From assembly GCA_028538565.1 (NCBI GenBank), contig JAPQWN010000001.1:12348001-12412000 (forward strand): a stretch of DNA of 64,000 nt, read 5' to 3'. Under the pieces are notes generated by a model. It made no database searches and was not told where the DNA came from. It saw only the letters and a program-made list of their open reading frames with translations. Source of the stretch: Umbellularia californica (lineage: Eukaryota; Streptophyta; Magnoliopsida; Laurales; Lauraceae). Numbering within the stretch: the stretch's first letter is position 1; every line of letters begins with the position of its first letter. Shown one piece after another: positions 48,258-58,280 of the stretch. A program made the translations under genes and the position numbers.

Positions 48258-48955
48258 GAACGGCTCATTACCTTAGCAGTAAGGAGTAGCGGTTGGGAGG
48301 TGATGATGCACAAATTGACTTTGCACACCACCTATCAAGTAATTGGAAATAAACGCAGTAATTAAAGTAGAGAGAGAAGACGAAAAGTATAGTGGTTCGG
48401 TCAGTATGACCTACGTCTACTTCTGAATGGCTGAGGTCGCCGGATATTTTTATATTTCAAGTGTGCAGAGAGTACACGCTTTGAGAATGAGAGGATAGGT
48501 GCGTTTAGGAGAGAAAGTTTTCCTTGCCTCCTTAGTGTTGGTGGGGCTTTCGATTTATAGTCTTCCCCTAACAGATTTGGATGACTTTATAACAACTAAA
48601 TCACTACTTCGATGGAGCTCTCGAATTATTCTCGATGGACGAGGTGGTTGCGATATCCTCCGCGAGACTTGGTAAAAGGAGAGATGAGGGCTTACCATTT
48701 CCAAAGCGGTGAGGATGAAGCTTCCGGTTGCTTTCTTAATGACGTGGCCAGGCTTATGGATTTCTTTGGGCCTAGACCTTATCGGGCTCATCGAGTCTTT
48801 ATAAATTTGACTCCTGGGTCAGCACGGATTGGGCCACTTGGGTCTGACCCATCAGGAGGTCTTGGGTTCGAACCTGGTCTCGCCTCCCTCTTAGCATATG
48901 TGAGTTGTGTCATGAATCTTAGGTCTCAACTCCTTTGATGGATTAAAAAAAAAGG
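48258..48955 (+). mobile_element. tRNA-derived SINE split by a solo LTR
   Basis: The parts are 48258-48300 (CTTAGCAGTAAGGAG, A-box-like) and 48860-48955 (GGGTTCGAACC B box at 48864-48874, ending in a run of A near 48945). With the LTR and one TSD copy removed, the A and B boxes come to about 35-40 bp apart, the normal SINE/tRNA spacing. It is probably not a functional tRNA gene, because no acceptor-stem pairing could be drawn. Confidence 0.55.
48301..48854 (-). mobile_element. Short solo LTR inside the SINE
   Basis: TGATGATGC...GACCCATCA, 554 bp, with inverted TGATG/CATCA ends and a perfect TSD GGAGG (48296-48300 and 48855-48859). The minus orientation is preferred from the TTTATAAAGACTC TATA-like box near 48797 and a GTAGACGTAGGTCATAC block near the 3' end, common in copia-type LTRs. 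No coding region. Confidence 0.8.
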
Positions 48956-49513
48956 GAAGAAAGGCTTGATGTCCACATGAATGTCGCTTCCTATTCTTGT
49001 TTTTCTTGTTTTGCTTATTTATTTATAACCATCAATGCAATTCAGAATATCAAGAAAGCTCATTTATATATCAAGTCAGAAGTGTCTATTTTAGCAAACC
49101 TGACAATTACCTGGCTGAATTTGGTTTGGATCAAAATTTGCCATTCCTAAAATGAAAGTTTATGGCCATTTGAACCTCTAAATATCAGGGGCCTCTATAA
49201 AGCGCAAAAAAACTTGTGAGCCTTGTGATTTCCATCTTCATTGGTAAAGCTGACTAAGCATTTTTAAACGAGACATCCCAAATGAACCCGTTCGTTTGCC
49301 CAAGGTAGAGAAAAATAAAATGAAATATAGTGTCAAATCAATTAAAAAAATAGAATAAAATAAAATGAAATAAAATGTCAAATCAAGGAATAAAATAAAA
49401 TAAGACAAAGAAGGAAGCATTCACTCTGGCACTCTTCAAAAGAGCAATACATGGGATTGAACTTTGGCCTAGAGAGTGTAGGCCCTCCTAAGACTTTGGC
49501 ATGCCGAGACTAA

Positions 49514-49942
49514 GGCACCGTTTGGGAAGGGGGTAAAATGAGGGAGAAGAAAAAAAGGGGGGGAGGGGAAATGGAGGGAAAATGAAAAATGAGGGTGTTT
49601 GGGAATGAGGGAGGGAAAGTGGGGAGGGGAAAAAGAGTGTGGGGCCTACTGAAAAATTTTCCCCTCAAAATAGGGGGGAAAATGAGGGCAAAAGAGGGGA
49701 ATTTGTGGGAAATTATTAAACTGCCCTTTTGTCCAATTAAAACTTTTGCAAAAGTAAGGGTAAAATGGTCTTTGTCTCTCTACCTTGCAAACAAACAAAA
49801 TTATACTTTTTCACTTTTCTTCCCCCTACTTTTTGACTTCCTAAACAATAGGAAGTAAAATTAATTTTTCCTCCCCTCTCCTTCATTTTCCTTCCCCCTC
49901 AAATTTTCCCCTCCCTCCCCTCCCCCCTTCCCAAACATAGCA
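49514..49942. mobile_element. Tourist-like (PIF/Harbinger) MITE
   Basis: A 429-bp element flanked by TAA (49511-49513 and 49943-49945). The ends are GGCACCGTTTGGGAAGGGG and, reverse-complemented, TGCTATGTTTGGGAAGGGG. The subterminal regions are purine-rich on one strand and pyrimidine-rich on the other. The GGCACCGTTTGG start is characteristic of the group. Confidence 0.8.
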
Positions 49943-51741
49943 TAAACCTACATATGTTGAGGGTGGGGATTGAACTTCCTGTGCGGCCCCATGTCAAGTA
50001 CGACTGGCCCTGCCATTTGACAGCCCTATAGATATTCATAGGTTTTGACTTTTTTCTAAAAAAATATGTGGTAATTAGGATTGTTGTGACCCTCAGCCTT
50101 TAACATGGTTGTTTGCTCGGGAGTGAGAAAGCATCACAGAAACATGACAATGAAATGCCCACATTAAAAGATGAAATTCGCCAAGATTAAAGGCCCGTGG
50201 CATCCACATGTTTCTGCGAGATCCAGGATCAAGTGGTTTGAGCCTTTTTTTTTTTTTTTTTAACCCAAAGTGAAGCATGCTTGATCTTTTGGAAAACCCT
50301 ATATATCATGCAAAAGAAAAATACATGGGATATGGTCTTTTTTCTTATAGGACCCTGATGAATTGAAAGTTGTAAATAGCACCTGTCCTTTGTTGAAACA
50401 TTGAAAAAGGACCCCGACCGTCTATGGTGGAAGTAGCTCACCACTTTCTATAGCAGCTTTAAAAAATATGACCTTGATGAGTTGATGAGTGTAAATAACT
50501 TATATTAGATCTTCCATTGAAGAAGCCGTATACTGTTTTTTTCTGCAGTTTTTAATAACATGTGGGGCAGAGTTTGTGAAACTGACTGATTATTTCTAAT
50601 ATTAGAAGACATTGAGATTTAGACATCCACAATGTAAGACCCCGCCCCGAGTTAATCAAGATTAACTCTAATTAATTGAAGTTAATGCTAATTAATCACG
50701 TTAATGAGGCTAATGATGGCTAATGACTAAGCTCGATGAGATTAGTCTCAAATGATTGAATTAAGCTTAATGAAATGATAATGAAGGGGATTGAATGGAT
50801 TGAATAAGATTTTAGACTCAAACTAAGAGAACAAGGCCTTTTCCGTAAATACGGATTTACACGTATTTTGTCGAATACGGAAACTCTTGATACCAACACG
50901 TGTATCTCGACGAGTACGTTAACTTTCATAATAGACTCGAAGCCGTTTGACGAGAATTTCGTCAAGTGGCCCTTCGTTTGACTCAGAACGTAAATAACCT
51001 TAGTGGAATGGACTTAAGTGCAAAAGAGAGTTATATAAGAGGAAATGAGCTTCTTTGAGTCCATCCATCTCAAGACCATTGTAGAGAAACCGTAGACACC
51101 CTTCTTTCTTCATTTCCTCTTCCATTTTCCTCTATCAAGGTGGAGCATTGGTTTGATTAGAAGGACTTTTGAGGGATTTCCATCATCTTCATCTTCTTCC
51201 TTAGCTTGTCTTCCATTGTGGAGTGTTTGGAACTTGAAAGAGAAGCTCAAGAACTCCCTACTCACACTACAAGTAAGTACTTGGAGCTTTCAAAGGATTT
51301 TCAAGTTATAATGAATGGTTAGGAGTGATTCCTAGCTCATTTAGCTCATAGGGTTTGTGTTTTTTATGTTTCCATGGAAATAGGGTTTGGATTTGGGGAT
51401 TTCTCACCTCAAAGTCAAGCTATCAAGGGATTTCTTGCCAATAGGCTTTAAGAGGCAAGTATAAATGCTTTCTTATGATCAAATATGCTAATCTTCAAGT
51501 TCTCTTGAGTTATTAGAGATGGGTTCTCAAAACCCCTTTTCTTTCTTATGAAATGGAGATTAGGTTGAATGTGATTTGTATGGATTTTGTGATGTATTAA
51601 TGATGGAATAGAAGTGCTATTTGTGTATTAAATGATGGATGAGGGGAGGATAGGAGATCCTTAAATGGGCATGCAAATGGTGGTTGAAATGAATGAATGG
51701 AGGAGTGAATGTTCGGAGTTCCAGAAATGGAGTTCTGGACA

Positions 51742-51868
51742 GTTCGCTCGAGCGAACCAGTTACTGTCTGATGCGAAAAATGTCCGCACGAGCGAACATT
51801 ATGTGCGCTCGTGCGATGAAGGTTCTGTTTGGGTCCGCTCGAGCGAACTTGGATCCACTCGAGCGAAC
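51742..51868. repeat. Palindrome array of LTR-B
   Basis: Five units: 51742-51757 (GTTCGCTCGAGCGAAC), 51782-51797, 51803-51817, 51833-51848 and 51852-51868 (GATCCACTCGAGCGAAC). It has one more unit than copy A, so the unit number varies between copies. Confidence 0.9.
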
Positions 51869-52616
51869 CTGATACTGGCCCAAACATGAAATTGTAAGCA
51901 AAAATTTGTGGATTTTGATATTGTGGGTGGAAAATTTTTGGGGACTAAATGCACATATTAAATGTAAATGTGATGTCCATCGAAAATAACACGTGCATTT
52001 AGTAACTAATAATTACACTCAGAATTTGTCTAAATTGGGATAGAGACAAGTAGGACCGTGAATAATTAATGATTCGGCTAATCCCCTTGAGTCTATAATG
52101 ACTGCATACAATGAACCACTGAACGATGAATAAATGCAATGAACCATTGAATAATGAATAAATGCAATGAATAATGAATAATCCTGCTGCAGCAGATGAT
52201 TGGGGTGTTCCGGAGCTCCGTGGTGATGCCAGTGATCTCTGATCAAGACACTGGTAGATCCCACATATAGACTGAAAAGTCAATGAATTGATAAGCCATG
52301 TAAGGAAACTGAAATAATATTGAAGCCTCGGCCATGAATGGTTCGCCCTTCCCCCTTGTGCTTAATTAAATTGATTAAACGAAAGTGAAATAAAGCCAGG
52401 CCATGAACGGTTTGCCCTTCCGCCTTGTGCTTAAGTTTCTTCCGTTGGGAGACACGAAATGAAACGAAATGACATGAAATAAATGAAATGAATTGAATAA
52501 TGCTTCCTTTGGGAAGACGTTGAACTGAATGATAGTAACACTATTGTATTTGTAAATTTAGCCATTGAGTATCAATGGGCTACACTGTACAGGATGTTGC
52601 ATTAACCTAGATGTAA

Positions 52617-52817
52617 TTGTCTAAAGTTGTTATATTGATAATGGACAAGTTTAGCATGTGTTATCATAAATGTGTTTATACATTGTTGAACCGTCGTGTT
52701 CGTAGTATTATTGATGGCATTACAGGCCCAGTTGCCCCTCCCAGTCTTGCAGAGGCCGCGCCGCGTGCGGAGGAGGCCCATTCGATACCTCCAGGAGGTT
52801 TAGCGGAGCGGGCATAG
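52617..52817 (+). other. Conserved terminal reading frame in LTR-B
   Basis: A 66-codon frame equivalent to 29192-29392, with no stops and only single-residue differences (R/K, H/R, V/I, G/S, P/S, W/R), ending ...IPPGGLAERA-stop. Most base changes between A and B are non-synonymous, which argues against strong recent selection on these two solo copies. Confidence 0.35.
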
Positions 52818-53182
52818 TTCGGAGGGCGTTGATTTTGAATGTTTTGAGATTATTTTGGGAATTCATTGATAGATACTTTTGTATATTATTTTGAAGTGTA
52901 ATTAGATGTCCCCTGCATTGTATTGTGAATATGCAGTGGTGGACTTTATTGGATTATATTTTTGTATATGGGAACTTTACTGGTAATGTAAAGTCAATTA
53001 TTGTCAATGTACGTATATGTTTCCGCAAAATGTACATTTGACAGGTTTGCAGGTTAGATCCCTTGTGAGTCTTGTCTTAACTTCGGTTAATTCAAGATTT
53101 ACGGGAGTAAGTATGCTGACATCGCGATCCGGGTTAGGCCTCGATTAGTCCGGCCTCGGGCCCGGGTCGTGACGACACACAA

Positions 53183-53552
53183 TGAGTGAGATATATTATA
53201 TAGTTTTAGTTGTTTGGTTTGAGGTTAATAAATAGACTCTTGAAATAAAAACTTCGACCTTTTATCGTGTCCAATAGATAAATTTCCACCATCCATTCCT
53301 CTTGTTTTTCCTAGCACCTACCACAAATAACATTTCAATTTGCCAACACACCCCAAAGCCATCAAACTCGGCACGTATGGTTTTAAAAGGCCTCATATGG
53401 GGTTAAGGCCATGTCACACACACATATATAGGCACGTCTAGATGATATTGTCCGCTTTGGAGGATGTTATTTCAACCTAATCTTATCACATGATTTTAAA
53501 AGGCCTTAACACCCTTCTAGAAGGGGGCCACATGCAACTGGCATGACAACAT
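53183..53552. other. Intergenic, no gene seen
   Basis: A short spacer between LTR-B and the foldback element, with nothing recognisable. Confidence 0.4.
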
Positions 53553-53900
53553 CCATATCATCAAGCACTCAGCCCGTATCATCAAGAGCTCGGTCAAGAT
53601 TTTTTGGCATCTATGATTGGAGAGATGTTGGACGCAATCTTCAATGATCCCTTGTGGATGGAAGAGGATCCCCTGTTTAGGGGTTGCCACATGGGAAGCA
53701 AAAAAAAAAAAAAAAAATTTAAGTGGAGGAGATGAGATGTCATTGACATCTCCCCCACAGGTGGCACCCCCTGAGTGGTCCAAACAGGGAAAACAAGGGA
53801 TCCGCTTCCCTTGTGGATATTCTCCAATCATAGATGTTAGAGAACCTTGATCGAGTGCTTGATGATAAGAGCCAAGTACCTGATGATATGGATGCCGAGT
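53553..53900. mobile_element. Foldback element with long imperfect inverted ends
   Basis: The left half (CATATCATCAAGCACTC... CATCTATGATTGGAGA at 53608-53623) is matched by the reverse complement of the right half (TCTCCAATCATAGATG at 53821-53836, then a block reading ATCATCAAGCACTCGATCAA when reverse-complemented). Pairing spans about 140 bp per arm with gaps, around a poly-A tract. No coding frame. The TSD was not resolved. Confidence 0.55.
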
Positions 53901-54990
53901 GTATCAAGTTTGTTGGCTTTGATTGAACGTATGCTGAGTTTACTGGCTTGATGTGTATGACATTTGTTGGCCCATTTCATCTGTATGATGACCAATTTTG
54001 TCTTTTTTATCAGTGTTGGTACCTTAGTATCATACACATGCCCAAGTATCGATCCTTAAGTCTTTCAATTGAAAGTCTCGCTCTTAACCAGCGGCCCAGC
54101 TTATGAAAAGAATTATGTTTATCTTCTATAATTAGACAAAAGGATAGGTCCTTATTAAACACACCATATTAAGCTTCTTAACAAATATGTTAAAAAGAAT
54201 ATTATCTTGTTGAAATAATTGAGGGCATTTTGGTTCTTTTGAGTTAGAGTTTTATTAAAAACTTGTAGCTAGGAGAGTTTACAACATTTTCACAAAAGGA
54301 ATGATGTGACCTCGCAACAAACGAATCTTCAAGTGCCTTTTGCAAACTAGATAAGAAGATAAGAGAATATTTGCAATAAGTCCTTTAATGAAACTTGAGG
54401 AAAGGAGACACACAGTATCCGTCTGGGCTTTTTACCCAAATTTTATTTTTATCAAAAAGGTTTTTTAATAATTTTGAAATAAATAAAGACGTTCATCTTT
54501 TGAAATTACAACTTTCTTGACACTCCATCTAGAATAGGTTTGATGTATATCAAAGAGGGGTTTTGAACATCTTGAAAAAGAGTGGAGGGTTTTTTTGCAA
54601 TTAATGTTTTTTTATTTTTTCTACTTATTTCCGTTTAATAATTTACGAGGTTAGTAAATGTAATGTAAAGCTTTCATTTTTCAGATAAGAAATCACATTA
54701 AAAATACATATTTTCAAAATCTTCTCTTTTTTTTTTTTATAAAAAGTAATACAAACACACTCGCTATTTACACAAAAAAAAAAAAGCTAAAAAAGCTTCT
54801 TATCAATCCACTATTTATCGTCTCTTAATTTGATGCTTTACATTTTTACTTTAATAGTACATTGTCCAATGAGAGTAGAACTAATCTCTTGGCTGACACC
54901 CAACCCGCAGGAAAACATAAAACTGAGGTGATTACAAATACAATACGGTGGGGCAATTAATCTCTTTGATAGGCCTTTTTCACAAAAGGC
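53901..54990. other. Intergenic, upstream of NIP5;1
   Basis: AT-rich and poly-T-rich DNA without a gene; the right part probably includes distal promoter of the aquaporin gene. Confidence 0.4.
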
Positions 54991-55316
54991 ATGGTCATAT
55001 ATATAAATAGAAAAAAGAAAAGAAAAGAGAAGCGTGTAAGTGTGGTATTGGTTTTTAAATGTACATATGTCCGGTGGCATGAGCTGTGAATACGAGGCAC
55101 TAACCTTCTCTTATCTCCTCCCTGCACCTACAAATATTGCCTCCCAACTCCATTCAATCTCCACTTGCAATCTCAGTCCCTTCATTTACCAAATCTCCCA
55201 TTCTTCTCCTTGTTACTTTCTCTCCTCCTCTCTTTACTTCTGCAGTGTTTCTCCAAACTTTCCGCTTGACTTCCATCAAAACCAAATGCCCCTTTTCCCT
55301 ACTTCAATCACTGTTC

Positions 55317-55322
55317 ATGTAA
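55317..55322 (+). promoter_or_regulatory. AUG-stop minimal uORF, ATGTAA (distal)
   Basis: A start codon followed at once by TAA, 407 nt upstream of the NIP5;1 start. It counts only if the first TATA box (54998) is used. A short uORF (ATGAAGTCAAGTTAA) follows nearby at about 55331. Confidence 0.4.
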
Positions 55323-55404
55323 TTTGTTCATGAAGTCAAGTTAATTAGTGGGTATCTTCCTTTCTCCTGTTCCTTCGAAGATCATTTATAAAAGCCTTCG
55401 AATC

Positions 55405-55410
55405 ATGTAG
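55405..55410 (+). promoter_or_regulatory. AUG-stop minimal uORF, ATGTAG
   Basis: ATGTAG, 319 nt upstream of the main start, inside the first copy of a 24-nt duplicated element (55387-55410). Confidence 0.45.
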
Positions 55411-55557
55411 CTTCAGCCTTAAATCTCTCTTGAAGAAAAGAAGAAATTAGCTTCTTTCTTCATTTCTCTTTGAGGCTTAAGCATATAGTGTGATCAATAT
55501 TCCTGGTCAAAATCCAAGCTTTTGTGTAGAAAAAACCTCTATAAAAACCTTCAGATC

Positions 55558-55563
55558 ATGTAA
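55558..55563 (+). promoter_or_regulatory. AUG-stop minimal uORF, ATGTAA (proximal)
   Basis: ATGTAA 166 nt upstream of the main start, at the end of the second copy of the 24-nt duplicated element (55540-55563). In Arabidopsis NIP5;1, AUGUAA in the 5' UTR causes boron-dependent ribosome stalling and mRNA decay; the same role is inferred here. Confidence 0.55.
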
Positions 55564-55723
55564 TATTTTTCTTTCCTGGTTTTCTTACAAAGACCCAATT
55601 GAAAAACAAAATAAGTAGAGTTCTATCGTGGCCTAGATAGTGTTCTTTTTTTTTTTTTTGCCCCTTTCTGTATTCAATACTAGGAATTTTGGGGTGTTTT
55701 TTCCTTTCTTGATTATACTGAAA

Positions 55724-57865
55724 ATGCCGGAATCGGAGAATGTAACGCCGAACGTATCGGCCCCTGCCACGCCCGGCACGCCCGGCGCGCCACTGTTTTC
55801 GTCGATCCGAGTCGATTCGCTGTCATACGACCGAAAGTCCATGCAGCGCTGCAACAAGTGCTTCTCGGTCGAGTCGCTTGTGTCGTCTCCCACGTGCCTC
55901 ATCGACTTCCCCAAGCCTGACGTCTCCCTCACCAGGAAGGTACACACGCACGAACACCCACCTCCATCTTCTCTCCTCACCCCTCACACGTGCCGAAGAG
56001 CTGCCACTTTTGCCATTTTCCATCTGTGGGGCCCACTGTGGATCGATCATAACATGTTTAAACCACACCTACAGCCAACTTTTTCAACTGCCCATTTCTT
56101 TCATTGATCATGACTGGAATCCTTCTCTGGCCTGTCACTTGAACGGTTGAGATTGCCATATGGAAGAAGGGTGGGCCCTCTATTTCAAATAAATAAATAA
56201 ATAAATAAAGGAGGGACAATGTTTTAATTATTCAAAAATACCTTGAATATATACAATTGCAAGTCACAAAAATATAAAACCCCAAAATAGTATTTATGTT
56301 TATAATCCTTAATAAAAGCACTTTGTTATCACAAACTAGTTTGATAAAAATCATTGTGGAAGAATAATAGTGATAATAATAAAAAAAAAAATTCTAGATG
56401 GACAAGTGATACAAACCTATGAGACAACTTATATCGCGAGGGATCCATCCCTTGGCAGCTGCATGTGTGAAATAAGACACCGGTGCCACTCGGGTGTCGG
56501 GTGTTTTGTGTTTCTTATAATAAAATATTTTTAAACATAGAGAATTTCATATAATTATTGAGTTGAATGAGGTTTAATGAACATGATGATATTCCTTGTT
56601 ATGGAACCAACAGCTTGGAGCAGAGTTTGTGGGCACTTTCATCCTCGTATTCTTTGCAACGGCGGCACCCATAGTGAACCAGAAGTACAAAGGGGCCGAG
56701 ACCCTCATCGGCAACGCTGGCTGCGCGGGCCTGGCGGTGATGATCGTGATCTTATCGACGGGCCACATTTCAGGGGCCCACCTCAACCCATCAGTTACAG
56801 TTGCATTTGCAGTTTTCCGGCATTTCCCATGGCTTCAGGTGCCGGCATACATAACTGCACAGGTGTCGGCTTCTGTAAGCGCATCGTTCGCCCTCAAGGC
56901 CGTCTTCCACCCTTTCCTTTCTGGAGGGGTCACTGTTCCTTCCATTAGCATTCTGCAGGCGTTCATGCTCGAGTTCATCATCTCTTTCAATCTCATGTTT
57001 GTGGTCACTGCAGTTGCAACTGATTCGCGGGCGGTAATTAAATTCTCTTCTTTCTTTCCTTGTTTGTTATTACAGATTTTTTTTTTTATAATATTTACAG
57101 ACAACTTCAGGAGGCGTTGATGATATCTTGTATTGTTACTAAAAACTTCTTAGTTTGATGGGACTGGAACAAATAACTGGTAATTCTTAATACTTCTTAT
57201 ATACAAATGACAAAATCATCCTTTGTTTTAAGCTTAATTAGCAAATTTTACTCACTAAACTCAAATCAGTCTGAGAGTCAATAAATGCATGATGACCCAA
57301 GGAAGCATGATGATCCTGATCATGCTAAGTTTTCTATAGTTTTACTAGTACTTTTAGTCCAGGGAAAGTAATTGGTGAAGTCAAAGAATATAGGAGCCTC
57401 TTTTGGATTATGTAAAAACCTTAGAGGCCTTATTAAAATAACTCTTTTTTATACATTAATGTTACTTTGTTTAACTGAATGGCTGAAAATAATCAATGCT
57501 AATTGAATGTGTTTTTTTTTTTAATCCAGGTGGGAGAGTTGGCTGGAATAGCAGTTGGGGCTACCGTAATGCTCAACATTCTCATTGCCGGGTTAGTTGC
57601 TTAAACTTATTTTTAACAGTCTTGTTATAATTCTAAAACAGAAACTTTAAAATTTGGACTTGATGGTATGATCAGGCCTGGCACTGGTGGATCCATGAAC
57701 CCTGTAAGGACTCTGGGGCCTGCTATTGCTGCTGGCAACTACGATGGCGTATGGATTTACCTGATCGCCCCGATCCTCGGTGCAGTCACCGGTGCTGCCG
57801 TCTACACGACCGTTAAGCTCAGAGACGAAGTGGACGCACCACCTAGACGAAGCTTTCGTCGGTAG
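55724..57865 (+). CDS. NIP5-1: NIP5;1-type aquaporin, boric acid channel
   Basis: Four exons: 55724-55939, 56614-57033, 57530-57591 and 57676-57865, all with GT-AG introns, giving 295 residues. The cytosolic N-terminus has a TPGTPG repeat (16-21); in Arabidopsis NIP5;1 the Thr of such repeats are phosphorylated for polar plasma-membrane placement. Six membrane helices follow. The pore motifs are NPS (130-132) and NPV (241-243), the pair seen in NIP5;1 (NIP6;1 has NPA first). By spacing from these motifs the aromatic/arginine filter is Ala110-Ile229-Gly238-Arg244, the wide A-I-G-R filter of boric acid channels. The C-terminus ends RSFRR, as in the NIP5/NIP6 group. Role: boric acid uptake at the root plasma membrane. 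The ATG at 55724 is chosen because the frame upstream is low-complexity leader. Confidence 0.95.
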
Positions 57866-58228
57866 GAGACGACAACACTCACATCTTCCATGCTTAAAAA
57901 GACTCTGATCATCATCACAACTCGATAATATTGTCTGGTTGAAAGCATCATGTCATGTGACGACGACTCAAAGACGTGACACAAAGTCCACGCTCCTTCA
58001 TAAGAAGAAGAAGAAAAGGAGAAAAAGCCTTGAAAAAGTGCTTGTATTATTATTTCCGCGCATGAACATATAGTGGTGTGGATACATTTGGTTGATACTT
58101 GATAGGTCATCAATGGTTTGGGCGTTTGTTTTGACGCTTGTGGCCTTTTGTGTGGTTGTGATTTGAAATAAAGTGGTGTATGTAAAACATATATAGTGTG
58201 GAATAGAAGTAATCACTTTGGTGATGGG

Positions 58229-58280
<52 letters not shown>

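Larger units (their letters stand above)
50633..53177 (+). mobile_element. Solo LTR, copy B
   Basis: It starts TGTAAGACCCCGCCCC and ends GTCGTGACGACA, with a perfect TSD CACAA (50628-50632 and 53178-53182). Length is 2545 bp, and it is closely similar to copy A throughout. TATA box TTATATAAG at 51031, donor CAA|GTAAGTAC at 51273, palindrome array 51742-51868, CTGCTGCAGCAG near 52183, and a 66-codon late frame (52617-52817). No internal region adjoins. Confidence 0.95.
54998..55723 (+). promoter_or_regulatory. NIP5;1 promoter and 5' leader
   Basis: TATATATAAATAG at 54998-55010 is a strong TATA candidate. It is followed by CT-rich, leader-like sequence (about 55120-55260). Two further TATAAAA words lie at 55387 and 55540, so the start of transcription is not certain. 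Three AUG-stop triplet pairs lie in the interval (55317-55322, 55405-55410, 55558-55563), listed separately. Confidence 0.55.

Noticed and set aside
48860..48890. tRNA gene suggested by GGGTTCGAACC
   Set aside because: No acceptor or anticodon stem can be formed; it fits a SINE head.
55040..55333. Small protein-coding gene upstream of NIP5;1
   Set aside because: CT-rich, leader-like sequence with a Ser/Pro/Phe-rich translation; better explained as NIP5;1 leader or promoter.
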